Assembly: GCA_964482515.1 (NCBI GenBank)
Contig: CAYZXT010000032.1
Span: 1-30,056 of the forward strand
DNA length: 30,056 nt
Direction: 5' to 3'
Source: CAYZXT01 sp964482515
GTDB taxonomy: Bacteria; Elusimicrobiota; Elusimicrobia; FEN-1173
A model generated the notes under the pieces. The model worked only from the letters and a program-made list of their open reading frames with translations. It made no database searches and was not told the origin of the DNA. Below, piece by piece: positions 5,582 through 13,133 of this stretch. The position numbers and the translations under genes are program-made. Each line of letters opens with the position of its first letter. Positions within the stretch are counted from its first letter, which is position 1.

Positions 5582-8358
5582 GGCTCGTCGGGAACCGCCT
5601 CCATCTCCAGCCAGTTTACACCAAATTTGGCGTCGACGACAATGGGGACGTCCAACTTCATGGCGTCCTCCATGGTCCGCTTCAAAAGCGGCGTCACGCG
5701 CTTCAGTTCGTCCTTCGGAACCTCGAACAAAAGCTCGTCGTGCACCTGGATCAGCATCTTCGATTTAAATTTCCCCTCTCGAAGCAGCGCGTCCACGTCG
5801 CGCATGGCGACCTTGATGATGTCCGCGCTGGTCCCCTGGATCGGCGTGTTCATGGCCGTCCGCTCCGCAAAACCGCGAACCGCCTGGTTGCTCGCGTTGA
5901 TCTCCGGCAGATAGCGGATGCGGTTCAGAAGCGTGGTGACGTAACCGTCGCGCCGGGCCTGGTCCAGGATTTTCGCGATCCAGTCCTTCACGCCGGCGTA
6001 GCGCAGCATATAGGTGTCGATGTAATCTCGCGCTTGGGCGTTGGGGATGCCCAGCTGCTGCGAAAGCCCAAAGGCCGTTTGTCCGTAGACGATGCCGAAG
6101 TTCACCGTCTTCGCCACGCGGCGCTGGTCGGAAGTCACGGGATCGTTTTCCTTCAGCCCGAAGATTTCCCGCGCCGTGGCCTTGTGGATGTCGCCGCCGC
6201 GGCGAAAGGCGTCGCTCAACGCCTTGTCGCCGGAAACGTGCGCCAGCACGCGCAGATCGATCTGGGAATAGTCCGCCGACAGCAGAACGCAGCCCTTGGC
6301 CGCGATGAATGCGCGCCGGATGCGGCGACCCTGCTCCGTGCGGATCGGGATGTTCTGCAAATTGGGATCGCTGGACGACAAACGTCCGGTGGCCGCGACG
6401 GCTTGATTGAAGCTCGTATGCACGCGGTCCGTTTTGGGATGGATCATCTGCAGCAGCGCGTCGATGTAGGTGGATTTCAGTTTCGCCAGCTCGCGGTAAT
6501 CCACGATCTTGGCCGGGAGCGGATGTTGGGACGATAATTTTCGCAGCACTTCCTCGTCCGTGGACGCGCCGGTCTTGGTTTTGCGAACGATCGGCAGCTG
6601 CAGTTTTTCGAATAGGATGGTCGACAACTGTTTGGGCGAGTTGATGTTGAAGTCCTGCCCCGCCAATTGATAGATCTCTTTCTCCAAACCGCCGATGTCC
6701 GACGTGAAAATCCGCTGAAGCTCCTGAAGATAGGGAACGTCCACCCGCACGCCGGTCTGTTCCATGTCCGTCAGGATGCGGACCAGCGGCATTTCCACGT
6801 CGTAGTAAAGTTTCCCGAGCTTCTTTTCCTCGATCTGCGGCGCCATGTATTGTTTCAGCCGCAGCGCCACTTCTGAGTCCGCGCCGGCATAGTCCGCGGC
6901 CGTGGCCGACGCGACCCGGTTCATGGGGATCTGCTTCGCGCCCTTGCCGATCAGTTCTTCGATCCGCGTCATGGACTCGTTCAGAAGGTCCCGGGCCAGG
7001 TCTTTTAGGTTGTGGGTGGCGCGGGACGGGTTCAGGCAATAGGAGGCGATGAGCGTGTCGAACTGGATCCCTTCCACCGGCATTCCGTGGCAGCGCAGGA
7101 CCATCACGTCGTACTTCAGGTTCTGCCCGACCTTCGGTAATTTGGGATCGGCCAACACGGGTGCAAGGATTTTCCGCGTCTGTTCATGGATGAATTCCTG
7201 CTTGTCGGCTTGGTCATCGTGGGCCCAGGGGATGTACCAGGCTTCGCCGGGATTCATGGACAAAGAGATCCCCACCAAACCGCACTGCATGCTGTCCAAC
7301 CCAGTGGTTTCCACGTCCAGGGAAAGTTCCTTGGCGGACGCGAGCATTTCATCCAGATCCCTAAAATCGTCCTCGGTTAAAACCAGCCGCACGACGCGCG
7401 AAGAATTCTTAGGTGGAGCCGCAACAGCGGCAGGCATTTCCGCCTCAGGCGCCGGCGCATGGGTGGCCCGCGCGATCGCCATCGGCCGCGCGCCGGGTTT
7501 GTCCGAGGAAAGGATTTCATCAAGCAACTTATTGAACTCAAGCCGCTTGAAAAACTCCGTGAGCTTTTCGCGGTCCGGCGGACGCATCTCGCAATGGATG
7601 GGTTCCACGGAGATCGGCGCCTTCCGGTCCAGGATGACGAGCTCGCGGCTCTTGAGGACGAGTTCGCGGTGTGTCTGCATTTTCTCCTTCAATGAACCCT
7701 TCAAATCCGCCGCGTGGGACAAAATCTCGTCGAGCGTGCCGTATTGCTGAAGGAGTTGCGTCGCGGTCTTAGGGCCCACACCCGGAACGCCCGGAACGTT
7801 GTCCGACGCGTCGCCGGTCAGGGCGAAATAGTCCACCATCTGGTCGGGGCGGAGTCCATATTTCGCTTCCACTTCCTTGGCGTTGTATAAGACGTTCCGC
7901 GATTCGTTGAGCACGAGGATGTCGTCGTCCACAAGCTGCATCGCGTCCTTGTCCGCGGTGACGACCACCACGCGCAGGCCTTCCTCCTTGCCGCGGCGGG
8001 CCAGCGTGGCGATGACGTCGTCCGCCTCAAACCCATCGAGGGCGACGGCCGGGAATCCCCAGCTCGTCACGAGGTCTTGGGCGAGGGGCAACTGGAAGAT
8101 GAGTTCGTTGTCGGTTTTTTTGCGGGTGGCTTTATACTCGGCATAGGAAACGTGGCGGAAGGTGGGCGCCGCGGTGTCGAAACAAACGGCCATGTAGTCG
8201 GGCCGGTTTTCTTTGACGATCTTCAACAGCATGCGCGCAAAACCAAAGAGCGCGCCCACGGGTTCGCCCCGGGAATTGGTGAGCGGAGGCAGGGCGTGGT
8301 AGGCGCGGTGAATGTAACCGTTCCCATCTATTAAATAAAAGGTTTTTTTATCGGCCAT
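5578..8358 (-). CDS. polA: DNA polymerase I with 5' nuclease, proofreading and polymerase domains
   Basis: This is the repair and Okazaki-fragment polymerase. Residues 1-290 form the 5'-3' flap nuclease (LIDGNGYIHRAYHAL, DGFEADDVIATLA, GDASDNVPGVPGVGPKTA). Residues 325-510 form a 3'-5' exonuclease with all three motifs intact: DVETTGLD at 348-355, GQNLKYDVMVL at 411-421, and YAGADSEVAL at 490-499. Residues 530-926 are the polymerase: ADYSQIDLRVLAH with Asp696, O-helix RRVAKTVNFGIVYG with Lys750, Phe754 and Tyr758, and QVHDELLFEV with Asp874-Glu875. Phe at 754 predicts discrimination against dideoxynucleotides, as in E. coli Pol I. It is first in an overlapping operon; no strong ribosome-binding site is visible before the ATG at 8358. 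Length 926 matches E. coli (928). Confidence 0.98.
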   Translation of the reverse strand: MADKKTFYLIDGNGYIHRAYHALPPLTNSRGEPVGALFGFARMLLKIVKENRPDYMAVCFDTAAPTFRHVSYAEYKATRKKTDNELIFQLPLAQDLVTSWGFPAVALDGFEADDVIATLARRGKEEGLRVVVVTADKDAMQLVDDDILVLNESRNVLYNAKEVEAKYGLRPDQMVDYFALTGDASDNVPGVPGVGPKTATQLLQQYGTLDEILSHAADLKGSLKEKMQTHRELVLKSRELVILDRKAPISVEPIHCEMRPPDREKLTEFFKRLEFNKLLDEILSSDKPGARPMAIARATHAPAPEAEMPAAVAAPPKNSSRVVRLVLTEDDFRDLDEMLASAKELSLDVETTGLDSMQCGLVGISLSMNPGEAWYIPWAHDDQADKQEFIHEQTRKILAPVLADPKLPKVGQNLKYDVMVLRCHGMPVEGIQFDTLIASYCLNPSRATHNLKDLARDLLNESMTRIEELIGKGAKQIPMNRVASATAADYAGADSEVALRLKQYMAPQIEEKKLGKLYYDVEMPLVRILTDMEQTGVRVDVPYLQELQRIFTSDIGGLEKEIYQLAGQDFNINSPKQLSTILFEKLQLPIVRKTKTGASTDEEVLRKLSSQHPLPAKIVDYRELAKLKSTYIDALLQMIHPKTDRVHTSFNQAVAATGRLSSSDPNLQNIPIRTEQGRRIRRAFIAAKGCVLLSADYSQIDLRVLAHVSGDKALSDAFRRGGDIHKATAREIFGLKENDPVTSDQRRVAKTVNFGIVYGQTAFGLSQQLGIPNAQARDYIDTYMLRYAGVKDWIAKILDQARRDGYVTTLLNRIRYLPEINASNQAVRGFAERTAMNTPIQGTSADIIKVAMRDVDALLREGKFKSKMLIQVHDELLFEVPKDELKRVTPLLKRTMEDAMKLDVPIVVDAKFGVNWLEMEAVPDEP

Positions 8359-8401
8359 GGGGTGGAAAAATCAGGGATGGATGGTGTGTTTTATGTTCGT
8401 C

Positions 8402-8426
8402 ATCCCGGCATGCCTCCGGCCGGGAT
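8402..8426. repeat. Small GC-rich hairpin between the trxA operon and polA
   Basis: ATCCCGGC (8402-8409) and GCCGGGAT (8419-8426) are perfect inverted arms around a 9-nt loop. The surrounding CATCCCGGCATGC...CCGGGATCCATG layout is typical of short dispersed repeats in many bacterial genomes (from memory). No T-run follows on the minus strand, so it does not look like an intrinsic terminator. The rest of the 138-bp gap 8359-8496 shows no gene and no convincing promoter. Confidence 0.6.
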
Positions 8427-8496
8427 CCATGCTTTTTGAAACAATGAAATCATTCCTTAAAATCATGGGCCCCGGCCACGCGCCGGAACGGCAGAT

Positions 8497-9015
8497 TCAG
8501 GACGCCAGCAGCTTGTCGATCGTCCGGCGCCATTGGTCGGGCATCTCCGGGCTGAAGCCCACCCATTTGTCCGCCAGTTGTCCTTTTTTGTCGATGATAA
8601 AAAACGCGGGAATGCCGCGAACACCGTACTCCCGCGCCGCGTCGCTTTCACCGGCCAGCAGCACGGGATATTGGATGTCGAATTGCTTCGCGAAGGCGGG
8701 CACCACGGAGGGGTCTTCGTCCACGTTCATGCCGAGTATCTGGACGTCGCGGCCTTGGTAGTCCTTATGGATTTTCTCCACGGCGGGGATGGACTCGCGG
8801 CAGGGAGGGCACCAGGTCGCCCAAAAATCGATCAGCACCACCTTGCCCTTCAGGTCCGTCAGGGTAACCTTATTCCCCGACAGGTCCGTCAGCGTGAACC
8901 CCGGCGCGGAGGATTCGGTTGCCACGGAGGCCGGGGCCGAAGGGGACTTGGAACCGCCGCAGCCGGTGGCCCCCAACAGAACGGCGATGGTGAGATAGCC
9001 GAGGCGCTTTTTCAC
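8497..9015 (-). CDS. TlpA/ResA-like thioredoxin-fold lipoprotein
   Basis: This is a membrane-anchored thiol oxidoreductase acting outside the cytoplasm, probably as a reductant of cysteines, for example in cytochrome c maturation. A signal peptide ends in a lipobox-like GATGC with Cys19 as the likely lipidated residue. A Gly/Ser/Pro/Ala-rich linker follows, then an AhpC/TSA-type thioredoxin domain: APGFTLTDLSG, active site WCPPC (Cys69, Cys72), and the cis-proline loop RGIPAFFI. The GTG start at 9015 overlaps the trxA stop as GTGA. The residue at -3 of the lipobox is Ala rather than Leu, a tolerated variant. Cotranscription with trxA suggests a cytoplasm-to-periplasm redox module, though no CcdA/DsbD transmembrane carrier is present in the window. 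Confidence 0.9.
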   Translation of the reverse strand: MKKRLGYLTIAVLLGATGCGGSKSPSAPASVATESSAPGFTLTDLSGNKVTLTDLKGKVVLIDFWATWCPPCRESIPAVEKIHKDYQGRDVQILGMNVDEDPSVVPAFAKQFDIQYPVLLAGESDAAREYGVRGIPAFFIIDKKGQLADKWVGFSPEMPDQWRRTIDKLLAS

Positions 9016-9332
9016 GCCAGCAGGCTTTCGATCTTTTTCTTGATGTCGCCCTTGCTGTGGACGCCCACCAACTGCTCCACCACCTGGCCGCCCTTGAAGA
9101 ACAGCATGGTCGGGATGGCCGAGATATTGTATTGGACCGCGGTGTTGGGGTTGTCGTCCGTGTTCAATTTACCGACGGTCAGCTTGCCGGCGAACTCCTT
9201 CGACAATTCCTCGACGATCGGCGCCAGCATGCGGCAGGGCCCGCACCAGGGTGCCCAAAAATCCACGAGCACCGGGGTCGGTGATTTAACGACATCCTTA
9301 TCAAAAGTCGCGTCACTGAGCTGAACTTCCAT
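9012..9332 (-). CDS. trxA: Thioredoxin
   Basis: This is the cytoplasmic dithiol reductant. The canonical active site WCGPC is at residues 29-33 (Cys30, Cys33), preceded by VLVDFWAP and followed by the cis-proline AIPTMLFFKGG, and the C-terminal helix is complete. Length 106 is normal. An in-frame GTG two codons upstream (9338) is possible, but the AGGAG at 9341-9345 is 8 nt from the ATG at 9332 and only 2 nt from the GTG, so the ATG is chosen. The gene opens a two-gene operon with the TlpA-like lipoprotein and has a near-consensus promoter and a leader of about 130 nt. Confidence 0.96.
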   Translation of the reverse strand: MEVQLSDATFDKDVVKSPTPVLVDFWAPWCGPCRMLAPIVEELSKEFAGKLTVGKLNTDDNPNTAVQYNISAIPTMLFFKGGQVVEQLVGVHSKGDIKKKIESLLA

Positions 9333-9340
9333 GGTCACTT

Positions 9341-9345
9341 CTCCT
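9341..9345 (-). promoter_or_regulatory. Ribosome-binding site that fixes the trxA start
   Basis: AGGAG on the minus strand. Its distance of 8 nt from the ATG at 9332, against 2 nt from the competing GTG at 9338, decides the start. Confidence 0.8.
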
Positions 9346-9466
9346 TTGGTACGGGGTTTTCAACGAAACGGCCGCATGGTGAGTTTTCGCCGCTTCCAAG
9401 CATGAAAACAAGGGATCGCGGGAAAAGTTCCGCCGTCGGAAACTTCCAAATTGAAAGAACGCGCAC

Positions 9467-9495
9467 AGTTTAACACAGGGCCCGGGAGGTGTCAA
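9467..9495 (-). promoter_or_regulatory. Sigma-70 type promoter of trxA-tlpA
   Basis: On the minus strand a perfect -35 TTGACA (9490-9495) is separated by exactly 17 bp from a -10 TAAACT (9467-9472). The -35 starts only 11 bp after the stop codon of the upstream transporter gene, and no terminator is visible between them. The inferred start near 9460 gives an untranslated leader of about 130 nt; I see no recognisable riboswitch in it. Confidence 0.85.
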
Positions 9496-9506
9496 GAAAC
9501 CGCGGG

Positions 9507-11330
9507 TCAGCCGAGATATGTATGAAGCGCCGCCTCTCCGTAAACCACGACCGTCATCAGGATGAATATTTCGATGATCACGGGCGTCATGGCCTTGATC
9601 CACTGGAAAGGCGTGTAATGCTCGTCAATTTCCTTTTGGATGAACGAGTAGGCCACCACGGACTGGGCGCAACCGATGTGGGTCCAGCAACCGCCGACGG
9701 CATAGCCCGCAATTTGGGCCATGGCGAACAGATGCAGAACGCTGATCTCCAACCCCTGAAGCGCGCGGCCGGCGAAATCCGCCACCACATTATTGTCCAG
9801 AATGGCGGACAGGAAAGCCGCCCCCGTGAATTGCAGGTAGGCCATGTGGGCGACGCCGAACTTTTCGATCCCTTGATGGAGGAGCAGCGACAGTATGTCG
9901 AAAAAGCCCGTCTTCTGCAATAACGTGATGGAGAAGAAGAGCGGCAGGAGGAAAAGATATTCCTTGTATTCGTGGGCGGCTTCGCCCAACGCAAGCTTCC
10001 GCATTTTGGGAATACCGATGATCCCGGTCAGAGCGACCACGAACCCGATCACGGAAGCCCAAAAGAGCGGAAATTCATGATTGATGGCGTGATAAACGAG
10101 CAATCCGATGAACGGAATGAAGGACAGTCCGCCAACCCATTGGGCCCGTACCCGCCGGTTACGGATGAATTCCAAGGTTTGGGAAATCTTCTGCATGCTG
10201 CGGTCCAACGCGCCGCCCTGGACGTCCGGACCCAGGCTATAATGTTCGTCCAATACATCAGCCAAGTCCTCCGAAATAAAACCACCGATCAACTGCTTCC
10301 GGAGGTTTTCAGGGACTTTTTCATTGACCAGCGCGTCGCCCAGCGGCTCGCCCTGGTGCAACCGTTTGATGACAGGCTCGAAATGCCCGGAAAGCTCGCT
10401 CTGATGCTCTTCAACGAAAGAGATCGCCGTGGGAACCTCGCCGTGGCGGGTGGCCTGCAGGAAACGGACGTCCGCGGTGTGCAGATCCAGCACGTCCAGC
10501 TGGGATAGGTCCACCCTTTGGCCTTTCAACTTTTTCCCCACGTTCCAGATCACAATGAAATAACTGCCGACGGCCACCGGGAGGCAGTAGCGCAGGAAAA
10601 AAGCGTTGTCCAAATGGGGATGGAGGTTCGCTTTCATGATCAGGTTCGGCGGTTCGCCGTAGGCCAGCCACATGCCGCAAACCGTGGTGACCACCGTGGA
10701 GACCATCACCGCGTAGATGACGGCTTCGTCCTTGGCCTTAGCGAGGAAAAGCAGGATCACCATCGTCCGGATCATCAGGCCGATCATGGAAACGCCGTCC
10801 AATATTCCGGAAGCCGCGGAGACGATGCCGGTCAAGATGGCGAGAGTGACCACGATCCGCCCGCGGCTTTTGCCCAACACGGCGAAACTAACGGTTTCGA
10901 GCAACCGGGTCTGGGCGATGACGGCCACGAAGAAGGTCAAACCCAGGATGAACAGCATGGTGTCCGCGTGGAAAAGCGTGTCAAGGCCGTGCAAGGTCAG
11001 GAAGTAGTGGTGGAAATAGTCCCAAAAAACCGATACGCCTTCGGTCGCATAGGACTGGCGCAACCCGGACGTCGGCCACCACCCGCCCCAAAACGTGGCG
11101 GTGATGACCATGACCGCGCCGTACGTGAGGGCGTTTTTATCCAACCGGTACCGGATCGATCCGAACACGAAAAGGGAAATGACCGTGACGAACACTTCCA
11201 GCGCCACCAGCCAAACGGGAAAGGGTTTGACGTTCCCGATCAGGAACACGGCCAACGCAAGCGACGCGCAGGTGATAAAAAATTTTTTCGAGGAAATGCT
11301 GATTATGGAGGAAGGACTCGCGCCGCTCAT
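9507..11330 (-). CDS. Ion-transporter-superfamily (ArsB/NhaD-type) membrane transporter with soluble insert
   Basis: The 607-residue polytopic protein has two hydrophobic halves of the ArsB/NhaD/citrate (IT superfamily) kind. Half one carries GILDGVSMIGL (175-185) and AYGEPPNLIMKAN (223-235); half two carries the matching SAILDNNVVADFAG (508-521) and GGCWTHIGCAQS. These pseudo-repeated Asp-containing loops are the expected ion-binding elements, so sodium/proton antiport of NhaD type is the best guess, with anion transport as the alternative. Residues 267-398 form a hydrophilic, largely helical insert (EEHQSELSGHFEPVIKRL, GFISEDLADVLDEHY) that I do not recognise and that could be regulatory. 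The ATG at 11330 has AGGAG five bases upstream. It is monocistronic by spacing. Confidence 0.82.
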   Translation of the reverse strand: MSGASPSSIISISSKKFFITCASLALAVFLIGNVKPFPVWLVALEVFVTVISLFVFGSIRYRLDKNALTYGAVMVITATFWGGWWPTSGLRQSYATEGVSVFWDYFHHYFLTLHGLDTLFHADTMLFILGLTFFVAVIAQTRLLETVSFAVLGKSRGRIVVTLAILTGIVSAASGILDGVSMIGLMIRTMVILLFLAKAKDEAVIYAVMVSTVVTTVCGMWLAYGEPPNLIMKANLHPHLDNAFFLRYCLPVAVGSYFIVIWNVGKKLKGQRVDLSQLDVLDLHTADVRFLQATRHGEVPTAISFVEEHQSELSGHFEPVIKRLHQGEPLGDALVNEKVPENLRKQLIGGFISEDLADVLDEHYSLGPDVQGGALDRSMQKISQTLEFIRNRRVRAQWVGGLSFIPFIGLLVYHAINHEFPLFWASVIGFVVALTGIIGIPKMRKLALGEAAHEYKEYLFLLPLFFSITLLQKTGFFDILSLLLHQGIEKFGVAHMAYLQFTGAAFLSAILDNNVVADFAGRALQGLEISVLHLFAMAQIAGYAVGGCWTHIGCAQSVVAYSFIQKEIDEHYTPFQWIKAMTPVIIEIFILMTVVVYGEAALHTYLG

Positions 11331-11413
11331 GGTGGCTCCTTAAATTACGCAGGGTCTCTGCTGGATGGGTAGACAACGCTGTCTTCCGTTGGCCGGACGG
11401 CCGTTAGGCGTTC

Positions 11414-11440
11414 ATATTACCAAATAAGTTTGGAAAACAA
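11414..11440 (-). promoter_or_regulatory. Candidate promoter of the transporter gene
   Basis: The minus strand shows TTGTTT (11435-11440), a 15-bp spacer and TAATAT (11414-11419) in an AT-rich patch 84 bp before the start codon. The spacer is two bases short of the optimum, so this is tentative. The remainder of 11331-11479 holds nothing I recognise. Confidence 0.35.
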
Positions 11441-11479
11441 AAAACGGCGGGCGATATTTTGACGCGGGCGCGATAGGAG

Positions 11480-12907
11480 TCAGCGACGACGGACGCCTTC
11501 CGGATAGGCCAGGAGAACGTATTTTTCGATCATGACCGCGAAGCTTTCATGATTTTGGGCGCTCCAAACGCCGTCGTCCTGCGATGATGGACGTTCGCCC
11601 ATGCCGAAGAAAAAGTAATTTTGCCTTACCTCGTGATATTCAGGCTCCGTGGGGAAATTGATGGGGATGGAGACAGGCGCGGCGATGATCAGAATTCCCC
11701 CGTTTTCGTCCATAAACGACCGGGCCCGCTTTACCAAGGTCGGATAATTCACCGGCAGCGGTTGGGCGCCCCCGAGCCAGTAACGTCGGCGATAAGTTCG
11801 GAGTATATGAGACACGGAGGACAGCGACTTCAGCGCCTGCGGCAACCGGCTCCACAATCTCAAACGCTCGCCATTGTAGGGGACGGCGCCTTCCGTTCCC
11901 CAAAGCCAAATCACCATGTCCGGCCGGAGTTGGGCCACAGCCTTCTCGTAATAGCTCCATTGCTCCTCCGTGGTCAGGCCCCAAAAACCGCCGTTCAATA
12001 CCTCAACACGCGACACCCCCATGAGAAGTTGAGACTCCTGGAGCCGCGCCTGCAGGCGGGACGTTAGAATTTCCTCCTGCGAAACACCCTCCCCAAACAC
12101 GTCCGTGCCGCCCAGGACCAAGATGCGGTAGGTGTCTTCGGACTTAATCAGGTTGATTTCCGGACCGCGAAGCCCCCAACCGTTGAGAGCGTATTCCCGG
12201 CCGCCTTGCTCCCATGACGCGGAAACCGGAAATTGAAAAGGGATTCCCCCCCAGCGAGACTCGAGGATGGGCGGATCAAAAACCTGTTTATGATGGCGCG
12301 ATTCCATCCATCGCCACGCGCCCTCTGCCAGCGCCGCCAATAAAACGACCGCGCCCATACCCATGAGAGGCCAGCGGACCCAGGGGCTGAGTTTCCTGGG
12401 AGGAACGGCGGCGGGTTCCGGCAAACCGGACACCTTGGGGGCAGCGAGGTCCGTCTTGGACGCTAGTGTGACCGTCGCGCTTCCATTCAGAACGACCTCA
12501 ATCTCAGGCTTTAAATCCTTATAAATAAAAGGTTTACGGAAATATGCACGGACATTTTCCTCGCTGCGGATGGCCTTTTCAACGTCCGGCCCCACTTTCG
12601 CGTTCCCGAGGGCGATGATGGGAATATCCCTGGTGCCGTCTTTGTCCAGCAAGAACCGTATCAACTCATGCCCGCGCACGCCGGGATCGGCAACGTCGAC
12701 CAAGACCGCGTCCGGCATTTGACCGCGGATTTTAATGAGGGCCGCGGGCCCGTCGAATGCCAGATCCAAATGAAAATCCGCGTTAAAAGCGTCGTCAACG
12801 AGGGAGGGTAGCTCCTGCTCGCTGTCCACCAGCAATATTATTTTCCGGGGGAGTTCTTCCGGACGGTTTTCGGAAGGAATCGGTTTTGGATGCGCGGAGA
12901 ATGTCAT
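11480..12907 (-). CDS. Degenerate receiver domain fused through a TM helix to an SGNH/GDSL-hydrolase-like domain
   Basis: Residues 22-140 resemble a response-regulator receiver: KIILLVDSEQE, phospho-acceptor region AVLVDVADPG with Asp71, and FRKPF with Lys125. However, the usual second acidic residue is Ser29, and the Thr/Ser of the switch is Gly in IIALGNA. A Pro-rich linker leads to one TM helix (about 177-198). The remaining 270 residues lie outside and match the SGNH fold: RILVLGGTDVFGEGV in the place of GDSxxxGxGV, VEVLNGGFWGLTTEEQ as block II, and LRPDMVIWLWGTEG as block III. The nucleophilic Ser and block III Asn are not seen, so catalysis is doubtful. There is no ribosome-binding site before the ATG at 12907. 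Architecture is clear; function is unknown. Confidence 0.7.
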   Translation of the reverse strand: MTFSAHPKPIPSENRPEELPRKIILLVDSEQELPSLVDDAFNADFHLDLAFDGPAALIKIRGQMPDAVLVDVADPGVRGHELIRFLLDKDGTRDIPIIALGNAKVGPDVEKAIRSEENVRAYFRKPFIYKDLKPEIEVVLNGSATVTLASKTDLAAPKVSGLPEPAAVPPRKLSPWVRWPLMGMGAVVLLAALAEGAWRWMESRHHKQVFDPPILESRWGGIPFQFPVSASWEQGGREYALNGWGLRGPEINLIKSEDTYRILVLGGTDVFGEGVSQEEILTSRLQARLQESQLLMGVSRVEVLNGGFWGLTTEEQWSYYEKAVAQLRPDMVIWLWGTEGAVPYNGERLRLWSRLPQALKSLSSVSHILRTYRRRYWLGGAQPLPVNYPTLVKRARSFMDENGGILIIAAPVSIPINFPTEPEYHEVRQNYFFFGMGERPSSQDDGVWSAQNHESFAVMIEKYVLLAYPEGVRRR

Positions 12908-12960
12908 GGGAGTTTCAATATAATTTCATGGATCGCGGACCACTTTTCCGTCGAAGAATT

Positions 12961-12969
12961 TGGTATAAT
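12961..12969 (+). promoter_or_regulatory. Extended -10 promoter of the MshEN-receiver gene
   Basis: TGGTATAAT is a perfect TATAAT with a TGn extension; no good -35 is present at 17 bp. Transcription would start near 12976, leaving about 155 nt before the ATG at 13134. That leader has no clear ribosome-binding site. I checked it for known c-di-GMP aptamer cores and saw none. The 226-bp divergent gap 12908-13133 holds no other feature I can support. Confidence 0.6.
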
Positions 12970-13133
12970 ACATCCTGATCAAGATTGATTGTTCCCGTTA
13001 TGCAATGCACCGGCCGCAGGATGTTATTCGCAACCCGTTCGCCAGCCTGTCAGTAGAAGTTTATCCTAAGTTAGCTAAGAATCCATGACTTCATTAAGTA
13101 TTTGGCCGTATTGTTGCTTGATTGACCACATCT

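Noticed and set aside
8402..8426. Intrinsic terminator for the trxA operon
   Set aside because: The hairpin is followed on the minus strand by GACGAACATAAAA and not by a T-run.
12970..13133. c-di-GMP riboswitch in the long leader of the MshEN-receiver gene
   Set aside because: The conserved core of the known GEMM aptamers could not be found by eye; a covariance search would be needed to say more.
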